The position numbers and the translations under genes were made by a program. A stretch of 64,000 nucleotides of DNA from Mucilaginibacter sp. SG564 (GTDB taxonomy: Bacteria; Bacteroidota; Bacteroidia; Sphingobacteriales; Sphingobacteriaceae): positions 248,001-312,000 of the forward strand of contig NZ_JABGNA010000002.1 of assembly GCF_013149275.1 (NCBI RefSeq), given 5' to 3'. Below the pieces are notes generated by a model. It was not told where the DNA came from. It saw nothing but the letters and a program-made list of their open reading frames with translations, and did no database searches. Below are positions 34,859 through 42,845 of the stretch, in pieces (positions within the stretch are counted from its first letter, which is position 1; each line of letters begins with the position of its first letter).

Positions 34859-34888
34859 GTTGGATGCAGGCGCTTGAATAGGTTGTAT

Positions 34889-35356
34889 TTATGAATTACC
34901 TTTTTTAAGATTTTTGTGCAGCAGCAGATCCAGACTGAATTTTCCGCCGCCGCTGATGATCAAACCAACAGCTACGCCAATCAACAGCAGGTGGTATTCA
35001 AAGCCTTCGCCTTTTTGATTGCCAAACCAGTTCATAAAAAAACCGTTCTGCAGATGCACGTTTGCAATCATCCCCAGGAAAAGGACCACAAAGGCTATGG
35101 CAAACCAGCGTGTGCCTAATCCGAGCAAAATGAATATGGTACCAAAAAACAAAAGAAAAATAACCAGGAAGGCGATGATCCAGGGCAGACCGGTATTGGT
35201 AAAATAAGCCATTGATCCCGAGAAGCCGTGCCCGCCAAATGAGCCTAATAATAACTGGGCTCCATGCGGCCAAAGTACAATGGCCAACGTAAGCCTTAAA
35301 ACCAGCGAAGTGATATTTATTTCTGTTGCTATGGTTTGTTGAAGTAATGCTTTCAT
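34889..35356 (-). CDS. DoxX-family membrane protein
   Basis: 155 residues, four transmembrane segments, with the DoxX pattern RLTLAIVLWPHGAQLLLGSFGGHGFSGSMAYFTNTGLPWIIAFL and LLLIGVAVGLIISGGG. Relatives take part in quinone/thiosulfate or redox-stress metabolism. It is encoded 82 bases downstream of a Crp-type regulator on the same strand, likely its target. A second, different DoxX gene is at the right end of the window. Confidence 0.88.
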   Translation of the reverse strand: MKALLQQTIATEINITSLVLRLTLAIVLWPHGAQLLLGSFGGHGFSGSMAYFTNTGLPWIIAFLVIFLLFFGTIFILLGLGTRWFAIAFVVLFLGMIANVHLQNGFFMNWFGNQKGEGFEYHLLLIGVAVGLIISGGGKFSLDLLLHKNLKKGNS

Positions 35357-35438
35357 GTTTTTAATTTTATGAACGCAAATTTACCCGGGTGGTAAATATC
35401 CTTCAATGAACTATGTTAAGGCGCCATCTTAACTTAGT

Positions 35439-36023
35439 TTAAGATTTTTTGGCAGCTATGCGGGTCTTCACCTTACTCAAAAACTCGGGTGTAATACCCA
35501 GGTACGAGGCGATGAGGTATTGCGGCACGCGGTTTTCCAGGGCCGGGTATTTTTTTACAAAACGCAGATAGCGCTCGTCGGCCGTGGTGCTCAGGGCGTT
35601 TAAAATACGTTCGTTTTGGGAGATGATAGCATTCTGGTACAGGATCCTGAAATAGATATTCAACGCGGGTATCTTGTTGAACATTTCATCCTTAAGCTCC
35701 CTTCGCAGTTTAATTACCTCGCCCTCTTCCAGGGCTTCCACATGGTATTTGGAGGGCGCTCCGGTAAAAAAGCTTTGCAGATCTGTCATCCACCAACCTT
35801 CCATAGCAAAGGCGGTGGTGTGTTCAACACCTGTTTCATCTAAAAAGTAGTGGCGCAAACAACCCTTTACCACAAAATATTCGGCATTGGCCGGGTATGG
35901 CGGCTCCACCAGCAGCTGGTTTTTACGCAGTTTGCGCACTTCCAGATAGGTTGAAAGCAATGCCGCGTCATCATCAGATAAAGTAACATGCTCGCGGATC
36001 TTTTCTATAATGGTTTCAAACAT
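35439..36023 (-). CDS. Crp/Fnr-family transcription regulator
   Basis: 194 residues from the ATG giving MFETIIEKIREHVTLSDDDA. A longer frame reaching further upstream translates a simple repeat (KSLLSKSLLQKSLL) and was rejected. An N-terminal cyclic-nucleotide-binding-like beta barrel (NQLLVEPPYPANAEYFVVKGCLRHYF) is followed by a shortened helix-turn-helix (VPQYLIASYLGITPEFLSKVKTRI), typical of Bacteroidota Crp proteins. The usual cAMP ligands are not evident. It probably controls the DoxX gene after it. Confidence 0.9.
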   Translation of the reverse strand: MFETIIEKIREHVTLSDDDAALLSTYLEVRKLRKNQLLVEPPYPANAEYFVVKGCLRHYFLDETGVEHTTAFAMEGWWMTDLQSFFTGAPSKYHVEALEEGEVIKLRRELKDEMFNKIPALNIYFRILYQNAIISQNERILNALSTTADERYLRFVKKYPALENRVPQYLIASYLGITPEFLSKVKTRIAAKKS

Positions 36024-36058
36024 ATGGTGAATCATGTACAGGTTCTGTAAAAGTAGTG

Positions 36059-36309
36059 ATTTTTGGAGCAAGGATTTGGAGAGCAAGGATTTTGGGAACA
36101 AGGAGCAAAGACGGAAGGAGAAGATTTAAAAAGTTGGGACTATTTTATTGTGTCATCCTGAACGCAGTGAAGGATCTATTCTGCGGTATGCATGTTGCCA
36201 AATAGATCCTTCGGTCCTCAGGATGACAAATTTCTTTTTATCCTTGTTCCTTCCGTCTTTGCTCCCAAAGTCCTTGTTCCAAAAGTCCTTGTTCCTTATT
36301 CCAAAAATC
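36059..36309. repeat. Nested inverted repeat: simple-sequence arms around a TGTCATCCTGA palindrome
   Basis: Outer arms (36059-36120 and 36242-36309) are made of degenerate units such as GGAGCAAGGATTT and CCAAAGTCCTTGTTCC that are complementary. Inner arms 36151-36180 and 36201-36228 (TGTCATCCTGA...AGGATCTATT) are a common palindrome of this genome. Confidence 0.82.
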
Positions 36310-36411
36310 CCTTCTTCCTTAATCTGTATCAGTATTCCCCGGTTCTGTATAAATTATCCCGGCGAGGCCCAAATACCTTTGTCTTATTAAATTAATTCAA
36401 TCATTAAAACA

Positions 36412-37230
36412 ATGTCAAAGACAATTTTTATAACCGGAGCTTCCCGTGGATTTGGAAAACTTTGGGCCGAAGCATTTTTAAAACGTGGGGATAAAGTAGT
36501 AGCCACTGCACGTAACCTGGATAGCCTTGCCGACCTGGTAAGCACCTATGGCGATGCCATATTACCTATACAATTGGATGTAAACAACCGCGAGGCCGAC
36601 TTTGCAGCCGTTGCACAGGCTAAACAACATTTTGGCTCTATCGATGTGCTGATCAACAACGCCGGCTACGGTCTGTTTGGCGCCATTGAGGAAGCTACCG
36701 AGCAGGAAGCCCGCGAACAAATAGAAACCAACGTATTTGGTTTATTATGGATTACCCAGGCCGTATTGCCAGTAATGCGTGCGCAGGGCCATGGCCACAT
36801 CATCCAGCTATCAAGCGTGGTAGGTTTGGTTACGCTGCCTGTTTTGGGTATTTACAATGCTACTAAATTCGCGGTTGAAGGTTTGAGCGAAACCCTGGCC
36901 ACCGAGGTTGCGGGTTTTGGCATCAAAGTAACCCTTGTGGAGCCAAACGGTTTTGCTACCGATTGGGCTGGCGCATCAGCTGTACATTCAGAAGCCATAC
37001 CGGCTTATGATGGTGTAAAAGCCGCTTTCCAGGCTGGTTTAACTGAGGATATTTTTGGTGTACCAGAAGCTACATCAGAAGCTGTATTGAAACTGGTTGA
37101 TAGCGAGAATCCGCCGCTGCGTTTGTTCCTGGGTAAGGTAGCTTTACCATGGGTAAAACAGGTTTATGAACAACGCCTGGCTACCTGGGAAGAGTGGCAA
37201 CCTGTAGCAGCTGCAGCTCACGGCAAATAA
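36412..37230 (+). CDS. Short-chain dehydrogenase/reductase
   Basis: 272 residues. Cofactor motif TGASRGFG (~8-15), NNAG (~81), catalytic Ser in IQLSSVVG (~135) and YNATK (~151-155) make it a classical SDR. ATARNLDSL after the first strand favours NADP(H). The C-terminus is longer than average (PLRLFLGKVALPWVKQVYEQRLATWEEWQPVA). The substrate is unknown. The AraC-family gene follows in the same direction with a hairpin between. Confidence 0.92.
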   Translation: MSKTIFITGASRGFGKLWAEAFLKRGDKVVATARNLDSLADLVSTYGDAILPIQLDVNNREADFAAVAQAKQHFGSIDVLINNAGYGLFGAIEEATEQEAREQIETNVFGLLWITQAVLPVMRAQGHGHIIQLSSVVGLVTLPVLGIYNATKFAVEGLSETLATEVAGFGIKVTLVEPNGFATDWAGASAVHSEAIPAYDGVKAAFQAGLTEDIFGVPEATSEAVLKLVDSENPPLRLFLGKVALPWVKQVYEQRLATWEEWQPVAAAAHGK

Positions 37231-37269
37231 GCCATTGTTAATTTTACTTTAACCCAACTTAATAACCCG

Positions 37270-37305
37270 GCATAATTCATACTTTTAATAGTGTGAATTA
37301 TGCTT
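37270..37305 (+). terminator. Hairpin between SDR and AraC genes
   Basis: GCATAATTCA and TGAATTATGC are perfect inverted arms with a 14-base loop. It may be a weak terminator or an operator for the AraC-family regulator. Confidence 0.5.
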
Positions 37306-37320
37306 TAATTATTTCTGATC

Positions 37321-38211
37321 ATGAAACATTATAAAAGCCTGGCCCAGATGAACCACGATAACGGTTTTCCGCCTCCCGAAAATCCGCTGCTTTACCTGGT
37401 ACGTTGCAACAATATATGCCATATTGTTGAACAGGAGTTTACCAGCGATTTTTACCTGATCGGGTTAAAAAAAATAGTATCGGGCATGTTCCTGTATGGC
37501 CGTACCAGGTATGACCATGATAATGGTTCCATGTCGTTTGTAAAACCACGGCAGATCACCGAGTTTAAAAACATGAGGTTTGAGGAAGATGGTTTCCTGA
37601 TACTGATGCATGAGGATTACCTGAACGGACACCCGCTGTATAACGAGATTAAAAAGTACGATTATTTTGAGTACGAAACCAATGAGGCCCTGCACCTTTC
37701 GCCCAAAGAAGAGCAGATTATCTGGGGCCTGTACAATGAAATCAACACCGAATACTACAACAACCAGGACGAGTACAGCCGCGATATTATTTTGGGGCAC
37801 ATTGAATCCATCTTAAAATATTCTCAGCGTTTTTATAAACGGCAGTTTATTAACCGGATTGAGGTGACCGGCAAAATGGCTTCCAGGTTTAATGGCGCGC
37901 TTTCTGCCTACTATGAAAAAGGCCATTTGTTGGATAAAGGCCTGCCCACTGTTAAATCGATGGCTGCCGAACTTAACCTGTCGCCAAATTACCTGAGCGA
38001 TCTGCTGAAACAGGAAACCGGCAAAACGGCTATGGAACTGATCCATATCTCCTTAATATCCGAGGCTAAAAACCTGCTCAAAGGATCACACCAAAACATT
38101 GCCGAAACCGCTTATACCCTGGGCTTTGATAACCTGCCCTATTTTTCGCGCTTGTTTAAAAAAGAAGTTGGGATCAGCCCTGTTCAATTCCGTAAACAGA
38201 TCATGAATTGA
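37321..38211 (+). CDS. AraC-family transcription regulator
   Basis: 296 residues. An N-terminal sensing region of ~180 residues is followed by the double helix-turn-helix: SMAAELNLSPNYLSDLLKQETGKTAMELI (first) and QNIAETAYTLGFDNLPYFSRLFKKEVGISPVQFRK (second), the AraC signature. It likely activates or represses the neighbouring SDR gene, as such pairs are frequent. The effector is unknown. Confidence 0.92.
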   Translation: MKHYKSLAQMNHDNGFPPPENPLLYLVRCNNICHIVEQEFTSDFYLIGLKKIVSGMFLYGRTRYDHDNGSMSFVKPRQITEFKNMRFEEDGFLILMHEDYLNGHPLYNEIKKYDYFEYETNEALHLSPKEEQIIWGLYNEINTEYYNNQDEYSRDIILGHIESILKYSQRFYKRQFINRIEVTGKMASRFNGALSAYYEKGHLLDKGLPTVKSMAAELNLSPNYLSDLLKQETGKTAMELIHISLISEAKNLLKGSHQNIAETAYTLGFDNLPYFSRLFKKEVGISPVQFRKQIMN

Positions 38212-38268
38212 TCTGCAGGCTGGTTATACACGCTTCGTGATCAAATTAACTTAGCGTTAAAGGGTGTT

Positions 38269-38850
38269 TTAACCTAGCATAAGCAACGCCAGCCTTACAA
38301 TATCATCAAAAACGGCTTTTTCGCTGGTTGATTTGGCAGTTACCTGCATGCCCTTTACCGTATTGGCGATAGAGCGGGCTATGGCTCTGCCGTCTTGAGC
38401 ATGATCAATCTCTCCGCTGTCCTGGCCTTTTTTAATAACCTGGTAAAAAGTATCCTCCATCTGCTGATCGTTCCGGCAAACCATCTGCTTTACCTCAGAA
38501 TCATGCGGAGCATTCTCTACCTCGGCATTTACCATGAAACAACCCTTGCGACTATGATCGCTCAATAACTCGTTGGAAACAAACTCCAGTATCTGTTTAA
38601 TGGTTTCTTTGGCAGGCAGGTTGCTGGCCACTATCTGTGATATTTTATCCGAGGCCGCGCACTGATAAGTTTGCAGGGCTTTAATAAACAGCGCATGCTT
38701 GTCGCCATAGGTATCATACAAGCTCGACCGGCTGATACCCAGCCCATCCACAAGGTCTTGCATAGACGTACCATTGTACCCCTTTAACCAAAAAAGATCA
38801 ATGGCCTTATTCAGCACCTCATTTTCATCAAACTCTTTAGTCCTTGCCAT
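38269..38850 (-). CDS. TetR/AcrR-family repressor
   Basis: 193 residues. N-terminal HTH: NEVLNKAIDLFWLKGYNGTSMQDLVDGLGISRSSLYDTYGDKHALFIKAL, typical of TetR. The C-terminal ligand domain includes RKGCFMVNAEVENAPHD and an end helix MQVTAKSTSEKAVFDDIVRLALLML, as in the TetR_C-type Bacteroidota relatives. A perfect 31-base palindrome sits directly upstream and is probably its own operator. Confidence 0.91.
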   Translation of the reverse strand: MARTKEFDENEVLNKAIDLFWLKGYNGTSMQDLVDGLGISRSSLYDTYGDKHALFIKALQTYQCAASDKISQIVASNLPAKETIKQILEFVSNELLSDHSRKGCFMVNAEVENAPHDSEVKQMVCRNDQQMEDTFYQVIKKGQDSGEIDHAQDGRAIARSIANTVKGMQVTAKSTSEKAVFDDIVRLALLMLG

Positions 38851-38858
38851 AATTGCAA

Positions 38859-38889
38859 ATAGCTTTGCCTAATAATTAGGCAAAGCTAT
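38859..38889. promoter_or_regulatory. Palindromic operator upstream of the TetR gene
   Basis: Arms ATAGCTTTGCCTAAT (38859-38873) and ATTAGGCAAAGCTAT (38875-38889) are perfectly complementary around one base. They lie 9 bases before the TetR start, fitting autorepression. Confidence 0.65.
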
Positions 38890-38898
38890 TGATTGAAC

Positions 38899-39007
38899 GT
38901 CAGGAATCAAGAAACAAGTGTCAAGAATCAAGAAAAAAACTCAATTACCTTCAACACATCATCAAAAATAATTCCTGGTTCCTGGTTCTTGTTTCCTGAT
39001 TTCTGAC
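38899..39007. repeat. Low-complexity inverted repeat
   Basis: GTCAGGAATCAAGAAACAAG (38899-38918) and CTTGTTTCCTGATTTCTGAC (38988-39007) are nearly perfect inverted arms. The interior holds more decayed units (CAAGAATCAAG, CCTGGTTCCTGG). Confidence 0.8.
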
Positions 39008-39015
39008 TTTAAGCC

Positions 39016-39765
39016 TTACCTTACACCGCCACCGGCCAGCAGGGTTTCGCCGGTTAACCAGCGCGACTCTTCGGAGGCCAGGAACACGGCTACCAGCGCA
39101 ATATCTTCTGGTTGCCCAATACGGCCCAGTGGGGCTGTACGTTCTGTTTCGGCCTGAAAATCGCTGCCAATGAAACCAGCGGTATGTGTACCCTCGGTTT
39201 CAACCATACCCGGGTTAATGGAGTTAACACGGATTTTTTTAGGGCCCAGCTCTTTTGATAATACATGGGTTATGGCATCAACCGCGCCTTTGGTAGCTGT
39301 ATAAATAGAGCTGCCAACCGGGGCGATATTGCTCACCACCGAACCAATATTGATGATACTGCCACCGTCGGCATTAAAGCTTTTTAATGCGCCTTGTGTT
39401 GTGAGCAATAAACCCAGTACGTTGGTGTCAAACTGATTGTGAAAATCTTCGGCACTGATTTCCTCGATGGCGCCAAATTTATAAACACCGGCATTGTTCA
39501 CCAGGATATCAACCGCGCCAAAAGCTTTGGTGGTTTCGTCAAACAAACGGCTGATGTCGCCTGCTTTTGAAACGTCGCCCTGCACGGCTATGGCTTTGCC
39601 GCCATTGCTTACAATTTCTTCAACCACTTTGTCGGCGCCAGCCTTTGCCGAAGCATAATTAACTACTACAGATGCTCCTGCTGCCGCCAGGCTTTTAGCA
39701 ATACCGGCACCAATACCTTTTGATGCTCCGGTGATAACTGCTACTTTATTTTCTAATTTTTTCAT
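39016..39765 (-). CDS. Short-chain dehydrogenase/reductase (FabG-like)
   Basis: 249 residues from the ATG giving MKKLENKVAVITGASKGIG. A longer frame through the upstream operator region was rejected. TGASKGIG, NNAGVYKFG, Ser in IGSVVSN and YTATK are the classical SDR motifs, and a late GMVETEGTHTAGF plus LAGGGVR tail is typical of 3-oxoacyl-reductase-like enzymes. Two operator-like GGAA-N6-TTCC sites lie upstream. It is close in sequence to the SDR at 56683-57441. The substrate is unknown. Confidence 0.92.
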   Translation of the reverse strand: MKKLENKVAVITGASKGIGAGIAKSLAAAGASVVVNYASAKAGADKVVEEIVSNGGKAIAVQGDVSKAGDISRLFDETTKAFGAVDILVNNAGVYKFGAIEEISAEDFHNQFDTNVLGLLLTTQGALKSFNADGGSIINIGSVVSNIAPVGSSIYTATKGAVDAITHVLSKELGPKKIRVNSINPGMVETEGTHTAGFIGSDFQAETERTAPLGRIGQPEDIALVAVFLASEESRWLTGETLLAGGGVR

Positions 39766-39790
39766 TTTAGGAATGATTAATTTTTTCTTA

Positions 39791-39843
39791 TTTGGAATAA
39801 TCGTTCCGCAAATATATGCCATAACGGAACATTCGTTCCGTTT
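39791..39843 (-). promoter_or_regulatory. Two GGAAnnnTCGTTCC operator-like sites
   Basis: GGAATAATCGTTCC (39794-39807) and GGAACATTCGTTCC (39826-39839), the latter extended as AACGGAAC...GTTCCGTT, lie 32 bases apart, about three helical turns, just upstream of the SDR. They look like TetR-type binding sites but differ from the palindrome at the neighbouring TetR gene. Confidence 0.6.
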
Positions 39844-40029
39844 TAATTATAATATTATGCAGGCATGACAAATGGGGAGATTTTCAATGCTCTTCTTAGA
39901 TATTTACAACATCGCGAAAAGCCTTAAAAACAACACATTATATAGAAATTGTTACTGGAAATGGGAATAAGAACACTGCGGCATCTGGTGTGATCCGATT
40001 AATGTCAATTACCTGTCGGGCAGGAATTA

Positions 40030-40452
40030 TCAGTGAAGGTCGCGTAATATTTGAATCCTGTTATCAGGAGCATCCGGAGCAAAAAAATCAGGGATAGTGC
40101 TTGAGGTCCTTCTTGGTCGGGTAAGAAAATCTGCCGGCCACTCCGTTAACCTTTCTTCTTTCACGTGTATATATTTACCTGGCTCTGGCTCACCTATATA
40201 TTCCTCTTGCAGAATAAGCGCTAATGGAGGTTCAGCTCCCTGAGTGTCCTCCGAAAACTGGAGGGCCTCTTCGTAGTTATCAAAAAAATAATAATAGTCA
40301 CCCTCTTCATCAATATCAGGAGCTCCGTCCTCGGGATGGCACCATACCCGGTATTCTAATACCTCATCCCAAACATAACCACCCCCCGATTTTACGAACG
40401 CAGGATATGTGCCTACTAACTCCTGATTTTTAACTTTTGGGTATTTTGACAT
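40030..40452 (-). CDS. Conserved hypothetical protein
   Basis: 140 residues, acidic, no signal or membrane segment. Aromatic-rich stretch EVLEYRVWCHPEDGAPDIDEEGDYYYFF near residues 31-58 and an EEALQF helix after it. I recall similar hypothetical proteins in many bacteria but know no function. The gene begins 25 bases after the beta-lactamase stop on the same strand, so it may share its transcript. Confidence 0.7.
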   Translation of the reverse strand: MSKYPKVKNQELVGTYPAFVKSGGGYVWDEVLEYRVWCHPEDGAPDIDEEGDYYYFFDNYEEALQFSEDTQGAEPPLALILQEEYIGEPEPGKYIHVKEERLTEWPADFLTRPRRTSSTIPDFFAPDAPDNRIQILRDLH

Positions 40453-40477
40453 CTAAATTTTTAATTGCTTCACCCGG

Positions 40478-41353
40478 TTATTCTTTTACTTTCTTTAAAA
40501 ATTTACCCTGCAGATCGTCCATCTCCGCATCGTAGTCTTTTCTACCGAAAAATGCATCTGGATTATAACCGCTGCCGGGTTTGTGTTTGCCTTGAAGATC
40601 AAACTGACTGGCATGGGATGCCAGCCAAATATCAAACGACAGCTTTTTCATGGCATCCAGCGTGTAAGCATAATCTTTGGCAATATTGGGGTACCCGGGT
40701 ATCTCCGAGAATTTTTTATCGGTAACTATAGTAGGCATATTAGCAATCAGCACCCGGTATGATCGTTTCTGATCTTTCACCTTAAACAAAAAACTACAGG
40801 AACCTTTAGTATGCCCTGGATGATGGAGCATAACCAATTGCATATCCCCTAATTTGATGATATCCCCGTTATGCAATATCCTGTCAACCTGTACCGGTGC
40901 GTAATTGCTGATGCTACCCCCGGTGGAGTAATCTGAACGGCCGCCATCGGCTACTATCGGCGCGTCGCCATAGTCCACCATCATTTTGGCGCCGGTTTGT
41001 TTTTTTATGGCGGCCATTGCGCCCATGTGGTCAAAATGCGCCTGGGTGGTTAAGAGTGTCCTGACATCTGCAAATTTGAACCCCAAAGCTTCGATATTGG
41101 CTTTAATAAGGGGAGCCGAATCTGCCAACCCTGTATTAATGAGTATATGGCCTTTGGGTGTAGTAATAAGATAGCAAGCCAGCTCATACGTGCCCACATA
41201 ATACAGGTTACCGGCTATTTGAAATGACGGAAACGGCTTTGACCAATCGGTATTGGTAATTGCAGGCTGCAATACTTGCTGAGCCGATGCGCCAAACCCC
41301 AGGCACAAAAAACAGATCAGCAAGCAAACCCTTTTAAGCTTTTTTACAGTCAT
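40478..41353 (-). CDS. Subclass B3 metallo-beta-lactamase, GOB-like
   Basis: 291 residues from the ATG giving MTVKKLKRV. A signal peptide ends near ASAQ (~25). Zinc motif is TTQAHFDHMG (~105-114): Gln stands where most B3 enzymes have the first His, as in GOB enzymes of Elizabethkingia. HHPGHTKGSCSF, VLIANMP, KFSEIPGYPN and LASHASQFDLQGKH also match GOB from memory. It would hydrolyse beta-lactams, probably including carbapenems, in the periplasm; activity here is inferred. It starts 55 bases after the HlyD gene on the same strand. Confidence 0.9.
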   Translation of the reverse strand: MTVKKLKRVCLLICFLCLGFGASAQQVLQPAITNTDWSKPFPSFQIAGNLYYVGTYELACYLITTPKGHILINTGLADSAPLIKANIEALGFKFADVRTLLTTQAHFDHMGAMAAIKKQTGAKMMVDYGDAPIVADGGRSDYSTGGSISNYAPVQVDRILHNGDIIKLGDMQLVMLHHPGHTKGSCSFLFKVKDQKRSYRVLIANMPTIVTDKKFSEIPGYPNIAKDYAYTLDAMKKLSFDIWLASHASQFDLQGKHKPGSGYNPDAFFGRKDYDAEMDDLQGKFLKKVKE

Positions 41354-41408
41354 ATATAAACGAATGAACAATAAGCTAAAATATTGTTCATATTGCGATT
41401 AAAAAAAT

Positions 41409-42710
41409 CTAATTACTCCGAAGCACCTTAAATACACTCCGGCTTATCCGTTGTAAAATCGTTGCATCCTGGGTGATAATTTCCGCACTCGCTATCATGC
41501 CTTGCTTCAGGTGGATGGGTTTCTTCATATCCGACGCGCTTCTAACTTTAAAATCCACTTTAGAAATAAAGACACTGTCTTTGTAAGGGACATCCGCAAT
41601 ATAGCTGATTCTGCCCCTGATCATGCCATACTCTTCAAACGGGTAGCTTTTTAATTTTACCAATACCTCCTGTCCTTCTTTAACCTTACCCATGTTATCC
41701 TGGGGGATAGCCATTTGACCAAAAAAGGCTTCGTTGCCCGGGTTTATGTTAAAAACTTCCTGCCCGGTGCTAAGTACCTGGTTTTCCTGAACAATACCGG
41801 CATAGGATAATTTACCTGCCTGGGGGGCGGTTAAAATATACTTGCTTTTCCAATCTTCGGCCTGGCTGATCAGGCTGTTGAGCGCCTGCAGGAATTTGGC
41901 TTTTTCTTCCCTGATCTGGTTATCCAACTCCAGTATATCTTTTTGTTTAGCGGCATAGTTATTATTCGCGGTGATCAGGGCCGATTCTGTTTGTACAAGG
42001 GGTTCTTTTTGGGCCAGGTATTTACTTTCCTGCTGCCTGAGTTCGGCCGGGGTTTCTACCTTTTCTTTCTCCAGCTTTTTATGCATCTGATAATCATCGT
42101 CGGCTATAGCAAAATTGCGCTGCTGTATCTGTTTTTGCTGATTGAGCTGCTGTGTTTGCTGAGTAAGTGCCAGAAGATCATTTTGCAAAAACGCTCTCTT
42201 CTTTAAATAAAACCCATCATTAACAGCCGATTTATAATTCAAATACTCCTGGTAAAAAGTTTGATAGGCCGATTGCAGCTCGCCTAACTGGATATTATCT
42301 GATTGTGAAAAAAGCACCGCGCTAATGGGTTTATTTTGCAGCACCTGGGTTTGCAGACTCTTTAAATTTGCAGCCAGTCGCCAGATCTTGTCATGATCGC
42401 CCGTGCTTTCCAGATAGGCCAATGCCTGGCCTGCAACAACCGTAGTATTTTCTTTTACCAAAAGCCTGATCAGTTTACCAGGTACTTTGGCAACTACGGG
42501 TTTTGGCGAATTTGGTGATTCTACTTTAAGTTGTGTTTTAACAATATCCGGATATTTTACCAATGCCGACAGGGATACGATCAGTACCAGGATGCCAAAA
42601 AACAAGGTAATGCCCCAGCGCAATATCCATGAAGGCACCGTGGTAATAATATCCTGCATATCATCTGTATGCCTCTCCTGTCCGTTATTATTAATATATG
42701 TTACCGGCAT
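41409..42710 (-). CDS. HlyD-family secretion adaptor
   Basis: 433 residues. One N-terminal membrane helix (~29-52, WGITLFFGILVLIVSLSALV) is followed by a biotinyl/lipoyl-like half (VAKVPGKLIRLLVKENTTVVAGQALAYLES), a long coiled coil (~95-290; LTQQTQQLNQQKQIQQRNF...), and the second lipoyl half and barrel (ILTAPQAGKLSYAGIVQENQVLSTGQEV). Such proteins bridge an inner-membrane ABC exporter to the outer membrane. It lies downstream of the C39-peptidase ABC transporter with a 135-base gap. Confidence 0.92.
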   Translation of the reverse strand: MPVTYINNNGQERHTDDMQDIITTVPSWILRWGITLFFGILVLIVSLSALVKYPDIVKTQLKVESPNSPKPVVAKVPGKLIRLLVKENTTVVAGQALAYLESTGDHDKIWRLAANLKSLQTQVLQNKPISAVLFSQSDNIQLGELQSAYQTFYQEYLNYKSAVNDGFYLKKRAFLQNDLLALTQQTQQLNQQKQIQQRNFAIADDDYQMHKKLEKEKVETPAELRQQESKYLAQKEPLVQTESALITANNNYAAKQKDILELDNQIREEKAKFLQALNSLISQAEDWKSKYILTAPQAGKLSYAGIVQENQVLSTGQEVFNINPGNEAFFGQMAIPQDNMGKVKEGQEVLVKLKSYPFEEYGMIRGRISYIADVPYKDSVFISKVDFKVRSASDMKKPIHLKQGMIASAEIITQDATILQRISRSVFKVLRSN

Positions 42711-42716
42711 AATTGT

Positions 42717-42833
42717 CTGAATCAGAATTTACAGAATTTTAGAATTAATAAAATGGATTTAAAACAATTGGCTAAATCAGAATTTACGGAAAGTATCATG
42801 AAAATTCTTTAAATTCTATAAATTCTGATTCAG
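42717..42833. repeat. Low-complexity inverted repeat between exporter genes
   Basis: CTGAATCAGAATTTACAGAA (from 42717) and its near complement ending TTCTGATTCAG (42833) form ~30-base arms. A third decayed unit (AATCAGAATTTACGG) lies between. It separates the ABC and HlyD genes. Confidence 0.8.
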
Positions 42834-42845
42834 ACACATCTAATC

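Noticed and set aside
35439..36101. Longer Crp-type protein with N-terminal KSLL repeats
   Set aside because: The extra residues translate a simple-sequence inverted repeat; the family start fits the internal ATG.
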